Shown: in pieces, positions 1 to 7,438 of the stretch
Numbering within the stretch: position 1 is the first letter of the stretch
How the letters are laid out: each line of letters starts with the position of its first letter
Assembly: GCA_014649555.1 (NCBI GenBank)
Contig: BMTG01000010.1
Location: 248,001 to 312,000 of the forward strand
DNA length: 64,000 nucleotides
Source: Streptomyces globisporus
Lineage (GTDB): Bacteria > Actinomycetota > Actinomycetes > Streptomycetales > Streptomycetaceae
Reading direction: 5' to 3'
Notes under the pieces: generated by a model
Database searches by the model: none
What the model saw: only the letters and a program-made list of their open reading frames with translations
Told to the model about the DNA's origin: nothing
Translations under genes and position numbers: made by a program

Positions 1-1
1 G

Positions 2-373
2 CGCCTGACGGTTACTGCGTTGCGGGGTATCGGCACGGAGACCCTGGATCGTGCCATCCCGTTGCCCGGGGGGACGCTGGAGGACGCCGCAGAACCTCTG
101 GTAGCTGCGGCAGTGGCGCTGATCGAATCCGAAGGGATCACCGAACTGGGGAGTGAACTGAAGATGAGCATTGGAGGGCCGCCGCTCACCACCGCCCCGC
201 TGTCTTCTGTCGCCTGCTCTGTGCGTACGGGGCACTACGCCGCGACGCCAACGGAGGTGGAGCTCTCGCTGTCGGCAGGTATGGGAGCCTCGGTGGGCCG
301 AGCCAGCGCAGCCGTTCGCCTCTGTGCCGAGGATTTGGCGCGGTACACCCGGGAGGCGAACACCGATCGGTAG
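2..373 (+). CDS. Hypothetical protein, 5' end cut by window edge
   Basis: The reading frame is open to the left edge, so the TTG at 20 is probably internal and the true start lies outside the window. About 123 residues are visible and end at the stop at 371-373. I do not recognise a family. The visible part has a helical first half containing an AAAVALIESEGI stretch and a polar C-terminus ending in EANTDR. No signal peptide, membrane segment or catalytic motif can be seen. It lies directly upstream of an acetyltransferase remnant in a stretch of decayed genes, so it could itself be a fragment. Confidence 0.35.
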   Translation, partial: RLTVTALRGIGTETLDRAIPLPGGTLEDAAEPLVAAAVALIESEGITELGSELKMSIGGPPLTTAPLSSVACSVRTGHYAATPTEVELSLSAGMGASVGRASAAVRLCAEDLARYTREANTDR

Positions 374-402
374 CGAGCCGGGCACCTGTATGCGCTGATC
401 GG

Positions 403-696
403 TTGCCGAGGGTGAGCCGCGACCTGCAGAATCGGCCGGCCGCGCGTGGTGCAGCTGAAGACCTCGGTCACCTCCGAGCTTCTGGAGGTCGGCGACTGGC
501 CGTCGGCGGCAACCCGGCCAGCCTGATCCGTACTCGGTACGAGGATGCGGACATCGCGCGCCTGCTGGCGGTGGCCTGGTGGGCCTGGCCGGCCGAGCAC
601 CTGACACGCCACATCCGTACGGTGATGTCGGGCACGGTGGCGGAGCTGGAGGCGGCGGCGCCGGGGGCTGTTCAGGGCGGGGGCGCGATCCCTTAA
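403..696 (+). pseudogene. 3' remnant of a Vat/CatB-type xenobiotic acetyltransferase
   Basis: From about 499 the frame reads LAVGGNPASLIRTRYED, then LLAVAWWAWPAEHL and HIRTVMSGTVAELEAAAP. This is the C-terminal signature of the left-handed beta-helix xenobiotic acetyltransferases (Vat, CatB), which acetylate streptogramins or chloramphenicol: a GNPA turn, I-R-x-R-(F/Y), W-W-x-W-P, then a closing helix. Family members are about 210 residues, and the hexapeptide-repeat body with its catalytic His is absent. The sequence before 499 in this frame does not look like the family, so the gene is truncated and possibly frameshifted. The nominal TTG start at 403 has no meaning. Inference: decayed resistance-type gene with no function. 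Confidence 0.6.
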
Positions 697-878
697 GCCC
701 ACTTGGCTGCTTGGAGTCGCCGATGAGCATCGCGGGGACCGATTGCGTGCCGCCCGATGTGCCCAAGCCGGGCACAGACAGTCGAATTCGCGCTACCCGC
801 AAGGCGTTGAACCGTAGACTTCGGCCGTCAACGCCGAAGACGTCCGGCTGTTGCACGCGCCCGCGGGGAGGAAATCGC

Positions 879-2552
879 ATGCAGGATCCTTCGGACTCGA
901 CGGATGCGGCCGAATCTGAGGAGAGCGGCCGGAGCGAACCGGCCGACTCACCTGTTGCGGGCGATCCGGCGCCCAACCCGGACATCGATGCGGCGTCGGT
1001 GTCGACAGTCCTGGTGGAGGTGCTCCCAGGGGTGGCTGTCGTCGCTGGTGATGTCCCGCTTGAGTTGAAACCCGATCTGATCGACTTCGGGCTAGTGCCG
1101 GCCGCCGACCGCAAGCAGATCTCAGCGATCCTCGCCTCGATCGGGAACGCAGCGACCGTGGTCGGCAATCTCGGAAACGCGTTCGCCGGCCTGCAGGGGC
1201 TCTACAGGATCGACGCCACGACACAGGCCCTGCTGAACAGCGGCGCGACGCTCGCCGTCAAGGACGGCGGGAACCTCGGAGCGGTGATGGCTCCCGGCCG
1301 CTTCATGCGTCAGGCCCGCTTCTACTCCGTGAATGCGGTGAGCAAGGCTCAGACCGCGGCCTCGATCGGGCCGGCGCTGGCCATGGTCGGCCTTCAGATG
1401 ATGCTGAGTGAGGTCTCGGGCCTCGTCAGGACCAACCTCGCGGTGACACGTCAGGTCCTGGCCGACATCCGCAAGGATCAGTGGGCCGAACTGACGGGGC
1501 TCGTCGCCGCCATCGATCGCGCGGTCGACCAGGCGCGGGAGATCGAATCGGTCCCGACGTCCTTGTGGGAGGACGTCGCCGGCAGTGGAGCACTGTTGCA
1601 GAAGCAGCTTGAGCTCTACCAGGGGAACGTCCGTGACCACGTCAGTCAGATCGGGCGGGCCGATACACGCACCCGTCGCGAGTATCTGCAGACGAACGCC
1701 GAGGCGATCGCCTTCGATGCCTACGCCCTCCTGTCCTCCCTCAAGGCATGGACCGGGTATCACGCACTGCGCGCCGCGAGGGCGAGAGCCGCTGGACTGG
1801 AAGACGCCGCCGAGGCGCAGTACGCCGAAGTCATCGCGCGCGACACCCGCGCGGAGTTCGACTCCGCTCTCGCCGCGTCGACGAGCCTCATCGACGCGCT
1901 GACGCGGGAGCTACGGATCACCGCCGAACTGCCCGGACCCGACGTATGGCCGCTGCCGGGAAAGCGGAAGGACGTGAAGGCAGCACGCGAGGTCTCCGCT
2001 CGGCTTCTGGAGGCGATCGAGCCTCTTGCTGACACTCTCCATCCGCCGACCCCTCCGATCGAGGCTCCGGGCGTCGTCTGCGCACCCGAATCGCTGGACT
2101 CAGATCCGTACCTTCGCATTCTGCGGTGGCTGCTGGAGGACGGTGAGGCCCTACGTGTCCTCGGCTTCCCCGAGCAGCTCGATGCCCTCGGGCCCCTTTC
2201 CGCGATCGTCGGCGGAGCGAAGGAAAAGCTGGCGGCAGCGAGGGACAAGACCGCGGCAAAGACACTGGTCGCCGTCACGGATCGCCGCATCGTCATCGCC
2301 AAGGCGAACGCGTTCCTGGAGCAGGCCGAGATCCGTCAGGCCATCCCGATCGACCAGGTGCGGTACGTCCGAGCAACGATCACACAGGACAGAAGCGCGC
2401 GCTTGGCAATCGACCTCATCACGCGCGAAGAGAACATCCGATGGCTCTTCCACGCTGATATCGACAGTGCTCAAGTGAACGCGCTCACGGCCGTGCTCGC
2501 CGAGTCGATGAGGATCCCGGACGCTGAACGTGAAGAGCTTCAGCGACGTTGA
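879..2552 (+). CDS. Unrecognised 557-aa protein with C-terminal PH-like domain
   Basis: The ATG at 879 is preferred because a GGGGAGGA site precedes it by about six bases; the frame stays open further upstream but with poor sequence. Residues 1-45 are acidic and disordered (Ser, Glu, Asp, Pro). A mainly helical body of about 400 residues follows. Its first part contains glycine-rich, weakly hydrophobic stretches (ILASIGNAATVVGNLGNAF; IGPALAMVGLQMML) and its middle has long charged helices. The last 95 residues read as a bacterial PH-like domain: LVAVTDRRIVIAK, then IPIDQVRYVRATI and ARLAIDLI, with a closing helix. Such domains usually bind membranes or peptides. I do not know the family. A membrane-remodelling or pore-forming protein is a possibility from shape only. 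Neighbours are decayed genes, which suggests acquired DNA. Confidence 0.6.
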   Translation: MQDPSDSTDAAESEESGRSEPADSPVAGDPAPNPDIDAASVSTVLVEVLPGVAVVAGDVPLELKPDLIDFGLVPAADRKQISAILASIGNAATVVGNLGNAFAGLQGLYRIDATTQALLNSGATLAVKDGGNLGAVMAPGRFMRQARFYSVNAVSKAQTAASIGPALAMVGLQMMLSEVSGLVRTNLAVTRQVLADIRKDQWAELTGLVAAIDRAVDQAREIESVPTSLWEDVAGSGALLQKQLELYQGNVRDHVSQIGRADTRTRREYLQTNAEAIAFDAYALLSSLKAWTGYHALRAARARAAGLEDAAEAQYAEVIARDTRAEFDSALAASTSLIDALTRELRITAELPGPDVWPLPGKRKDVKAAREVSARLLEAIEPLADTLHPPTPPIEAPGVVCAPESLDSDPYLRILRWLLEDGEALRVLGFPEQLDALGPLSAIVGGAKEKLAAARDKTAAKTLVAVTDRRIVIAKANAFLEQAEIRQAIPIDQVRYVRATITQDRSARLAIDLITREENIRWLFHADIDSAQVNALTAVLAESMRIPDAEREELQRR

Positions 2553-2998
2553 GCAGTGCTTCCCTCTCGCTCGCCGACCCGTCGACGACGCCACACCACC
2601 GCAACGCCGACCGTGGCCACGGTGGTGGTCGCGGCAGTCCAGAAGACGAGCTTGGCGTCGGGCCCGTTGACCGTCCGCAGCTCTCCGTCCGTGTGGCGGC
2701 AGAACAAGTCGGGCGGAAAATACTGCGAGACAGGTGTGCTGCGCGTGCCGTAGCAGGGGGACGTGTCGGGAAACAGGAATGGCTACGCGCGCTGCGAGAG
2801 TGACCATCCGACGAGCACGGTCAGCCTCCCGGCCAGCAGGAATGCGAGCAGCATCCAGCCGGGGAAGCCCGCTCGCCGCCCCAGCCGCCGAACCAGGGCG
2901 GTCGGCACAACGGAAACGGCCACGCAGCCAGCAGCAGGATGATGTGGCTCATGCCCCGGTGACCCTGCCGTCAGCCGCCGAAAGTTCCCGGCCTTCAC
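2540..2998 (-). pseudogene. Small membrane protein interrupted by an amber stop
   Basis: One minus-strand frame carries a first transmembrane segment (GWMLLAFLLAGRLTVLVGW), then a TAG codon at 2785-2783. It continues in the same frame as PFLFPDTSPCYGTRSTPVSQ, a polar loop with two cysteines (CYGT and LFCRHTDG), a second transmembrane segment (LVFWTAATTTVATVGVAVVW) and a positive RRRR anchor, ending at the stop at 2542-2540. Coherent protein on both sides of the TAG, in one frame, argues for a single nonsense change in a two-span membrane protein. The true start is unclear: GTG 2998 lies in a DUF397 remnant, and a GTG nearer the first membrane segment is possible. The 3' end overlaps the convergent 557-aa gene by 13 bases. 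Confidence 0.55.
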
Positions 2999-3061
2999 GC
3001 CGATGAACGCGGCCCAGTGGTCGGGGCCGTAGAACTGGAGCCCGGCACCCGGGTCCTCTGA
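2981..3061 (-). pseudogene. DUF397 C-terminal remnant
   Basis: Translated on the minus strand, this stretch reads GLQFYGPDHWAAFIGVKAG, followed by NF. It matches the closing part of DUF397 proteins, small actinobacterial proteins usually encoded beside XRE/DUF5753 regulators (hydrophobic strand, W-x-x-F, then V-x-x-G-x-F). A TGA at 3064-3062 stops the frame immediately upstream, and the N-terminal KSSYS-type half is missing. The remnant runs in frame into the membrane-protein pseudogene. Inference: a deletion fused two minus-strand genes. Confidence 0.5.
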
Positions 3062-3160
3062 TCACCCGGCCGGTTCACCATCGCGCTGCGCCGAGGTCAC
3101 CTACGCTGAATGGTTCCCGGGTCCGACCAGGGATCCGGCATCGCGATGGGAGCAGCGATC

Positions 3161-3939
3161 ATGGGGGAACTGGACGGCAGGACCGCACTGGTGACCGGCG
3201 GGTCGCGGGGCATCGGGCGGGCGGTCGCCCTGCGGCTCGCCGCCGAGGGGGCGTTGGTCGCGGTTCACTACGGCGGCAACGAAGCGGGGGCCGCCGAGAC
3301 CGTGGCGCGGATCGTCGAAGCCGGTGGGCGAGCGTTCGCGGTGCGGGCCCTGTTCGGGAGAGCGGGGCGGTGGACCGGCTGTTCGAGGGGTTCGGCGCCG
3401 GGCTGAAGGACCACGGCGCGGACGGCCTGGACGTCCTCGTCAACAACGCGGGCAGGCACTCGGTCAGACCGATCGAACAGCTCACCGAGGAGGAGTTCGC
3501 GCGGGTGCTCGCGATCAATGTGAGCACGCCGGTCTTCGTCGTCCAGTGGGCGCTGCCGCTGCTGCGGGACGGCGGACGGATCATCGACAGGGGCTCGGCC
3601 GCCACCCGCATCGCGAACCCCGTGCAGATCGGCTACACCGTCAGCAAGGCGGCACTGGCGGCCTTCGGCCCGTCGCTCGCCAATGAACTGGGCCGGCGGG
3701 GCATCACCGTGAACACGGTCGAGCCGGGCGTCGTGCTGACCGACATGATCGGCGACTACGCCGCGGTTCCCGAGGCGGTGTCCGCACTTGAGTCGATCAC
3801 CGCACTCGGGCGAATGGGCCTGCCGGAGGACGTCGCCGACGTGGTGGGCTTCCTGGCGGGGCCGCAGGGCCGCTGGGTGACCGGGCAGACCATCGACGTA
3901 TCCGGGGGCACCTACCTCGGGCCGCTCATGCCCGGGTGA
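3161..3939 (+). pseudogene. Frameshifted SDR-family oxidoreductase
   Basis: The first part (ATG 3161, GGGAG nine bases upstream) encodes the Rossmann start [21 protein letters not shown] and runs to about 3355. The second part, in another frame from about 3360, continues without loss as [13 protein letters not shown], then LVNNAG, the catalytic region GSAATR with YTVSK, and the C-terminal VTGQTIDVSGG. Adding one G in the GGGAGAG at about 3357-3363 would give a continuous 3-oxoacyl-ACP-reductase-like SDR of about 259 residues, the normal length. Cofactor and Ser/Tyr/Lys motifs are intact, so the break is recent or a base-call error. The natural substrate cannot be told. It converges on the HTH regulator. 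Confidence 0.75.
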
Positions 3940-4004
3940 TCACGTCTCTTCGCCGCCCCCGGGCACCGCCGCGCACGCCTCCCCAGGAGCCCGTAGCGCC
4001 TGGC

Positions 4005-4685
4005 TCACGACGACCCCGGCAGCCGGCTCCAGAAGTGGTCGATGATGTTCTCGATGTAGCGGCGGCCGTCCTCGCCGGATGCCGTGGTGCCGCTCGCCCG
4101 GCTCAGGGTGGCCGTCATCAGGGCCTGGTAGTCCTGTTGCATGGCCCCCAAAGGGGCCTTCAGGTCGCGGCGGTCCATGGAGACCAGCTTGGCGATGGCG
4201 CGGATGTGGGCCTGCCAGCGGGTGGAGACCGCCTCCGTGAGCAGGCGGGCCAGCTCCTCCTCCAGCCTCGTGATCGCGATGAAGTCGCGGGGAGGTAGGC
4301 GGAGGGCCTCGCCGAGCTTGGCCGACTGCCGTTTGTCGCCGGTCCAGTGACCGGCCTCCTCCATGGACAGGTACGCGTCGAGGGTCAGGCCCGTGGCGCG
4401 TGCGACGTCCTCGGCCGAGACGCCTCGCGCGATGCGGTGTTCGAGCAAGGTGCTGGGGTGGCCCATCAGTTCACTCGGCTGACACCACAGCGCGCCTGCC
4501 AGGGCCGTCAGTTCACCCGCGTCCGGGACGTGGGTCCCGCGTTCCCACGCGATCACGTGCTCGGGGGTGATGTGCGAGGTACCGAAGGACGCGCGCATGC
4601 CGTAGGCGACATGACCGGGGGCCATCCCGAGCTTCTCGCGCAAGGCGCGCGCTGCCCGCGCGTTGAAGGGGAGTGGTGGGTGCAC
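4005..4685 (-). CDS. Helix-turn-helix (XRE-like) regulator
   Basis: A 226-aa soluble protein. Residues 10-75 look like a XRE-type HTH with an insertion: ARALREKLGMAPGHVAYGM, then ITPEHVIAWERGTHVPDAG, where W-E-R-G is the typical recognition turn, followed by LTALAGALWCQPSELMG. Residues 85-130 (RGVSAEDVARATGLTLDAYLS) resemble a second HTH-like helical unit. The C-terminal half is helical with no ligand-binding motif I recognise. It starts with GTG at 4685 with no clear Shine-Dalgarno, so a downstream start or a leaderless mRNA is possible. It is divergent from the NCS2 permease across 278 bases, which suggests local control of that transporter. That link is inference. Confidence 0.7.
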   Translation of the reverse strand: MHPPLPFNARAARALREKLGMAPGHVAYGMRASFGTSHITPEHVIAWERGTHVPDAGELTALAGALWCQPSELMGHPSTLLEHRIARGVSAEDVARATGLTLDAYLSMEEAGHWTGDKRQSAKLGEALRLPPRDFIAITRLEEELARLLTEAVSTRWQAHIRAIAKLVSMDRRDLKAPLGAMQQDYQALMTATLSRASGTTASGEDGRRYIENIIDHFWSRLPGSS

Positions 4686-4825
4686 ACACGGAGAGTAGGG
4701 GAGTTGTCACCGCCACTTCCATGCCCTCTGTCGGCTGCCTGCCGGTTTGGCGGCAAAGGTCGCCGTCGATTCCGTAGGAACGCACAGGAGCGAAAGCGTA
4801 TCAACTGCACGCTCTACGCGGGTAG

Positions 4826-4853
4826 TTGCGATCCAGTGGGTGCCGCGTATGAT
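4826..4853 (+). promoter_or_regulatory. Candidate promoter of the NCS2 permease
   Basis: A TTGCGA box at 4826-4831 and a TATGAT box at 4848-4853 are separated by 16 bases, close to the vegetative-sigma consensus. Transcription from here would give a leader of about 100 bases before the ATG at 4964. Position and orientation fit the permease. The opposite HTH gene would have its promoter in the same 278-base interval. Confidence 0.45.
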
Positions 4854-4872
4854 CCGCTCGCAAGGTGCCGTA

Positions 4873-4886
4873 TGTGCGTTCGCACA
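4873..4886. promoter_or_regulatory. 14-bp palindrome in permease leader, candidate operator
   Basis: TGTGCG-TT-CGCACA is a perfect palindrome starting 19 bases after the -10 box. It could be an operator for the divergent HTH regulator, acting as a roadblock, or a small RNA hairpin in the leader. Only the symmetry and the position support this. Confidence 0.35.
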
Positions 4887-4963
4887 GTGCCTGCCACGCG
4901 CTTCGGGCAGTGTCGGCGCCCACCCGTCCCCCTCATTCGTCCGCATGCCCAGGAGACTCCGTC

Positions 4964-6415
4964 ATGCACGCCAGCCCGACCAGCCCACCGCCGCCCGACG
5001 CGAAGCCCGCAGGATCGGAGGGCGCCGTCGACCGGTTCTTCCGGATCAGCGAACGCGGCTCGTCCTACATACGTGAGATACGTGGTGGATTCGCCACGTT
5101 CTTCACGATGGCATACATCCTCGTACTCAACCCGATCATCCTCGGCGGGGCCGAGGACAAGTTCGGTGAGACGCTGGACAGCGTGCAGTTGGTCACCGCC
5201 ACCGCTCTGGTCGCCGCGGTGATGACGCTGATCATGGGTGTGGGCGGCAACCTGCCGCTGGCCCTGGCGGCGGGTCTGGGCATCAACGCCGTCGTGGCCT
5301 TCCAGATCGCGCCCCTGATGAGCTGGGAAGACGCGATGGGGCTCATCGTGCTCGAGGGGCTCTTGATCTGTGTTCTGGTGATGACCGGGTTGCGCGAGGC
5401 GATCATGCACGCCATCCCGCAACCCCTGAAGCAGGCGATCAGCGTCGGCATCGGACTCTTCATCGCCTTCATCGGCTTCGTGGACGCCGGGTTCGTCACC
5501 CGTATCCCCGATGCCGCGAACTCCACCGTGCCCGTCCAGCTCGGCACCGGCACGCTCACCGGCTGGCCGATGCTCGTCTTCTGCCTCGGCGTGCTCCTGA
5601 CGATCGTCCTGGTCGCCCGGAAGGTGAAGGGCGCGATCCTCATCAGCATCGTCCTGATGACCGTCGTCGCCATCGTCATCAACGAGATCGCCGACATCAA
5701 GGCCTGGGGCCTGACGTCGCCCTCGATCCCCGGCAACCCCGTCGCCGCGCCCGACTTCGGGCTGCTGGGCCAGTTCGACCTGTTCGGGTCGTTCGGTCAG
5801 GTCAGCGTGCTGACGGTCGTCCTGCTCATCTTCACCCTGATCCTGTCCGACTTCTTCGACACGATGGGCACCGTCGTGGGTGTCACGGCGGAAGCCGGTC
5901 TCCTCGACGAGCGGGGCCAGGTGCCCGGTCTCGGCCGCGTCCTGCTCATCGACGGTGCTGCCGCCGTCGCCGGTGGCGCCGCGTCCTCGTCGTCGGCCAC
6001 CACCTACATCGAGTCGGCGGCGGGTGTCGGTGAGGGAGCCCGCACCGGCTTCGCGAACCTGGTCACCGGCGGGCTGTTCGCGCTCGCCCTCTTCCTCACG
6101 CCCGTGCTGACCATCGTGCCGATGCAGGCGGCGGCGCCCGCCCTCGTCGTGGTCGGCTTCCTGATGATGACCCAGGTCAAGCACATCGACTGGGACCGCT
6201 ACGACGTCGCCATCCCGGCCTTCCTCACCATCGTCGTCATGCCGTTCACCTACTCCATCACCAACGGCATCGGCGCCGGCTTCGTCGCCTACGTGGTCAT
6301 CAAGGCGTGCCTGGGCAAGGCGCGCGAGGTCCACTGGCTGCTGTGGGGCACGGCGGCGCTCTTCCTCGTGTACTTCCTCATCGATCCGTTGGAGCAGATC
6401 CTCGGCATCAAGTAG
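4964..6415 (+). CDS. NCS2 family permease (AzgA/guanine-hypoxanthine type)
   Basis: Predicted inner-membrane symporter for purine bases, 483 aa. The ATG at 4964 follows an AGGAGA site by seven bases; the longer upstream frame has no such site. The family signature is clear: an N-terminal RFFRISERGSSYIREI segment, GGFATFFTMAYILVLNPIIL leading into the first span, LALAAGLGINAVVAFQI, the VTAEAGLLDERGQVPGLGRV loop and the S-S-A-T-T-Y-I-E-S-A-A-G-V motif typical of the AzgA/PbuG branch. About 12 to 14 hydrophobic segments are present. Substrate choice among adenine, guanine, hypoxanthine and xanthine cannot be read from sequence alone. It forms a single-gene unit closed by a strong terminator. The divergent HTH gene is the likely regulator. 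Confidence 0.88.
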   Translation: MHASPTSPPPPDAKPAGSEGAVDRFFRISERGSSYIREIRGGFATFFTMAYILVLNPIILGGAEDKFGETLDSVQLVTATALVAAVMTLIMGVGGNLPLALAAGLGINAVVAFQIAPLMSWEDAMGLIVLEGLLICVLVMTGLREAIMHAIPQPLKQAISVGIGLFIAFIGFVDAGFVTRIPDAANSTVPVQLGTGTLTGWPMLVFCLGVLLTIVLVARKVKGAILISIVLMTVVAIVINEIADIKAWGLTSPSIPGNPVAAPDFGLLGQFDLFGSFGQVSVLTVVLLIFTLILSDFFDTMGTVVGVTAEAGLLDERGQVPGLGRVLLIDGAAAVAGGAASSSSATTYIESAAGVGEGARTGFANLVTGGLFALALFLTPVLTIVPMQAAAPALVVVGFLMMTQVKHIDWDRYDVAIPAFLTIVVMPFTYSITNGIGAGFVAYVVIKACLGKAREVHWLLWGTAALFLVYFLIDPLEQILGIK

Positions 6416-6437
6416 CGGAAGCCAGGGGTGGATCAGT

Positions 6438-6467
6438 GGGTCCCGGGGTCGGTCGGCCCCGGGACCC
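6438..6467. terminator. Hairpin terminator after the permease
   Basis: Arms GGGTCCCGGGG (6438-6448) and CCCCGGGACCC (6457-6467) are perfectly complementary around an 8-base loop. The hairpin lies between the convergent permease and VOC genes, so it can serve both strands. No U-tract follows, as is usual in Streptomyces. Confidence 0.75.
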
Positions 6468-6485
6468 GAGGCCTTGGGGAGCCGG

Positions 6486-6833
6486 TCAGTGGCTGCCCGC
6501 GTCCGCCAGACAGAACTCGTTGCCCTCCGGGTCCTTCAGGACCGTCCAGGTCATCCCCTGCATCGACTGCTCGCCGACGACGGTCGCGCCCAGCTTCGCC
6601 AGGCGCTCCACGTCGGCCGGGCGGTCGGGCGAGGCGAAGTCGATGTGCACCCGGTTCTTGCCGGGCTTGGGCTCGGGCACCCGCTGGAAGCCGAGGACCA
6701 GCGGGGTGACCGCGAGGACGACGAACGCGTCGTAGTCCTGGGTGTCCTCGACACCGAGCGCGTCGGCCCACCAGGCGGCCAGCTTCTGGGGGTCGGCGCA
6801 GTCGATCGTGATCATCTCCGGTGAGATACGCAT
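6486..6833 (-). CDS. VOC (glyoxalase-like) family protein
   Basis: A 115-aa single VOC domain. It begins MRISPEMITIDCADPQKLA and has the paired beta-alpha-beta-beta-beta layout: W-W-A-D-A-L-G-V after the first strand, RVHIDFA opening the second half, then DPEGNEFCLADA, where the Glu is the usual metal-ligand position. The MRI start at 6833 is chosen because the upstream extension is Arg-rich and not VOC-like. Relatives include dioxygenases, antibiotic-binding proteins and many of unknown role. The GNAT gene lies upstream on the same strand, so co-transcription is possible. The substrate is unknown. Confidence 0.8.
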   Translation of the reverse strand: MRISPEMITIDCADPQKLAAWWADALGVEDTQDYDAFVVLAVTPLVLGFQRVPEPKPGKNRVHIDFASPDRPADVERLAKLGATVVGEQSMQGMTWTVLKDPEGNEFCLADAGSH

Positions 6834-6894
6834 GCTCCTCACCGTACGGCGCACCACTGACAACACCCCGCGGCACAGGGCCTCGTGGGGCCGT

Positions 6895-7347
6895 TCAGAC
6901 CAGGACGATCTCCAGCAGCGGCAGCTCGCGGCCCGGGATGGAGCCGGACGGCCTGGCGCCGATCCGGACCGCTCCCATGGTCCGGTAGAACGGCTCCGCG
7001 TTCGGGTCGGCGTCGATGGTGAGGCGCGTGAAGCCCAGGCGGCGCGCCTCGTCCATGGTGTGGGCGAACAGGCGCCGCCCGACGCCCCTGCCGATGGTGT
7101 CCGGCTCGACGAACATCATGCCGAGCGCGCCTTCCGGCGGCTCGCCGTCCAGCGTGGTGAAGCCCAGGATCCGGCCGCCCTCCTCGGCGACCGCCGTCCG
7201 CCGCGCCACCACCTCCGCGGGCCGCATCGTCAGCTCCTCGCGGCAGGCGGCCAGGAACTCCGCGTCGTACTCCCAGTGCCCCTTCGACCGCAGGGCCAGG
7301 TCGGTCAGTACGGCGGCCTCGGCCGCCTCGCCCGCGCGTATCCGCAT
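6895..7347 (-). CDS. GNAT family N-acetyltransferase
   Basis: A 150-aa protein starting at MRIRAGEAAEAAVLTDLAL (ATG 7347); a GTG 7 codons upstream is possible but adds nothing family-like. The acetyl-CoA binding motif A is FVEPDTIGRGVGRRLFAH, matching the R/Q-x-x-G-x-G/A signature. It is followed by the helix DEARRLGF, strand LTIDADPNAEPFYRTMG (the motif B region with the F-Y-x-x-x-G turn) and a C-terminal strand LPLLEIVLV. Acceptor substrate unknown. It lies 61 bases upstream of the VOC gene on the same strand. Confidence 0.85.
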   Translation of the reverse strand: MRIRAGEAAEAAVLTDLALRSKGHWEYDAEFLAACREELTMRPAEVVARRTAVAEEGGRILGFTTLDGEPPEGALGMMFVEPDTIGRGVGRRLFAHTMDEARRLGFTRLTIDADPNAEPFYRTMGAVRIGARPSGSIPGRELPLLEIVLV

Positions 7348-7397
7348 GGGGGCAGTCTCCCCCCACACGGATACCCGCGCTCGCGGATTTCCTGCCC

Positions 7398-7438
7398 GCG
7401 TCAGTCGAAGACCGGGCGCTGCGTCAGTCGAAGATCGG
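7398..7438. repeat. Short duplication spanning a stop codon
   Basis: GCGTCAGTCGAAGAYCGG occurs at 7398-7415 and 7421-7438, period 23, with one mismatch. The second copy contains the stop codon and last codons of the Rv2466c-like gene on the minus strand; the first lies just downstream. This looks like slippage duplication of the gene's 3' end. Confidence 0.75.

Noticed and set aside
3110-3939. Programmed frameshifting in the SDR gene
   Set aside because: No slippery heptamer or downstream pseudoknot is visible, and SDR enzymes are not known to use recoding; a one-base deletion or error is simpler.
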